Assembly: GCF_020379485.1 (NCBI RefSeq)
Contig: NW_026014791.1
Location: forward strand, 1-64,000
From: Brassica napus
Taxonomy: Eukaryota; Streptophyta; Magnoliopsida; Brassicales; Brassicaceae
Reading direction: 5' to 3'
Length of the DNA: 64,000 bases
Below are positions 63,714 to 64,000 of the stretch, piece by piece. Within the stretch, counting starts at the first letter, position 1. Each line of letters begins with the position of its first letter. Made by a program: the position numbers and the translations under genes. Under the pieces are notes generated by a model, which saw nothing but the letters and a program-made list of their open reading frames with translations, was not told the origin of the DNA and made no database searches.

Positions 63714-64000
63714 TCATCAACTAAGCAAGCAATCTATGCGTGCTCTTTTTCCCTATCTTTGGTTTTGTCCCAATGGGTTTTCCAAAGATAGGTTTTTAAC
63801 GAGGCCATAGATTTGCTTCTCAAAACCCTTAGTTGATGATCTCGATCCAACCTTATCCCGGATCAACCTTATGTTATATTATGTATTTCATTTCATGTTT
63901 TTTTTTTTCAAACTTGTCACTTGTTTCTATTTCCAAGAGAGCGTGTGCCTTTACTCTCTTGATAGTTTTCGAGAAGCTTGGAGTCTGTTCCAACTTCTCT
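63714..64000 (+). mobile_element. 3' non-coding region of the right-flank retrotransposon
   Basis: Non-coding sequence after the stop, with CTCTTTTTCCCTATCTTTGG, CCCAATGGGTTTTCC and GGTTTTTAACGAGGCC, a set of boxes that in plant LTR retrotransposons lies between the last stop codon and the PPT. There is a T-run at about 63,898-63,908. No PPT or LTR start is evident before the window ends, so the LTR presumably lies to the right. Confidence 0.5.

Noticed and set aside
1..64000. A novel defence, toxin or metabolic gene system
   Set aside because: I found no host-type gene anywhere; all coding sequence belongs to LTR retrotransposons. The unusual content is structural (inverted duplication and satellite evolution).

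Overview
The window looks like plant centromeric DNA, most likely from Brassica or a close relative such as Raphanus. About three quarters of it is a 176-bp tandem satellite with one HindIII site (AAGCTT) per unit. I recognise this as the CentBr / HindIII centromeric satellite class of Brassica; that is recall, not a search. Everything else is LTR retrotransposon. I see no host gene, rRNA, tRNA gene or CRISPR array.

Layout. (1) 1-11,788: two Ty1/Copia elements of one family, both on the minus strand. A young, nearly complete copy (5,476-11,554; two 606-bp LTRs with 2 differences) sits inside the 5' LTR of an older, frameshift-riddled copy (1-5,475, resuming at 11,555-11,788 and running off the left window edge). 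(2) 11,789-41,555: satellite array 1, plus orientation, 168 consecutive unit intervals with no net length change. Three single-base markers change in order from left to right. (3) 41,556-45,430: strand-switch region. Degenerate satellite edges flank about 3.4 kb of related but decayed Copia sequence, which is an imperfect inverted repeat centred near 43,519. (4) 45,431-63,478: satellite array 2, minus orientation, about 102 units with many small indels. (5) 63,479-64,000: truncated 3' end of another LTR retrotransposon, probably Ty3/Gypsy, on the plus strand.

Copia organisation (minus strand): LTR, initiator-Met-type primer binding site, gag with a CCHC zinc knuckle, protease, integrase, reverse transcriptase, RNase H, polypurine tract, LTR. 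Both copies are broken. The two frameshifts in the young copy lie at sites that are intact in the older copy.

Main interpretation (inference): 41.8-45.1 kb is the core of a large inverted duplication within the centromere. Both satellite/retrotransposon junctions and the LTR order are mirrored on the two sides. The Copia arms have diverged a lot, while the flanking satellites remain almost identical, so the satellite appears to have been re-homogenised or re-expanded since the duplication. Marker bases support this: the inner sides of both arrays share the derived type, and the ancestral-looking type lies at the outer edges. Small deletions dominate the changes outside array 1, so consensus or assembly error must be excluded before reading biology into them.
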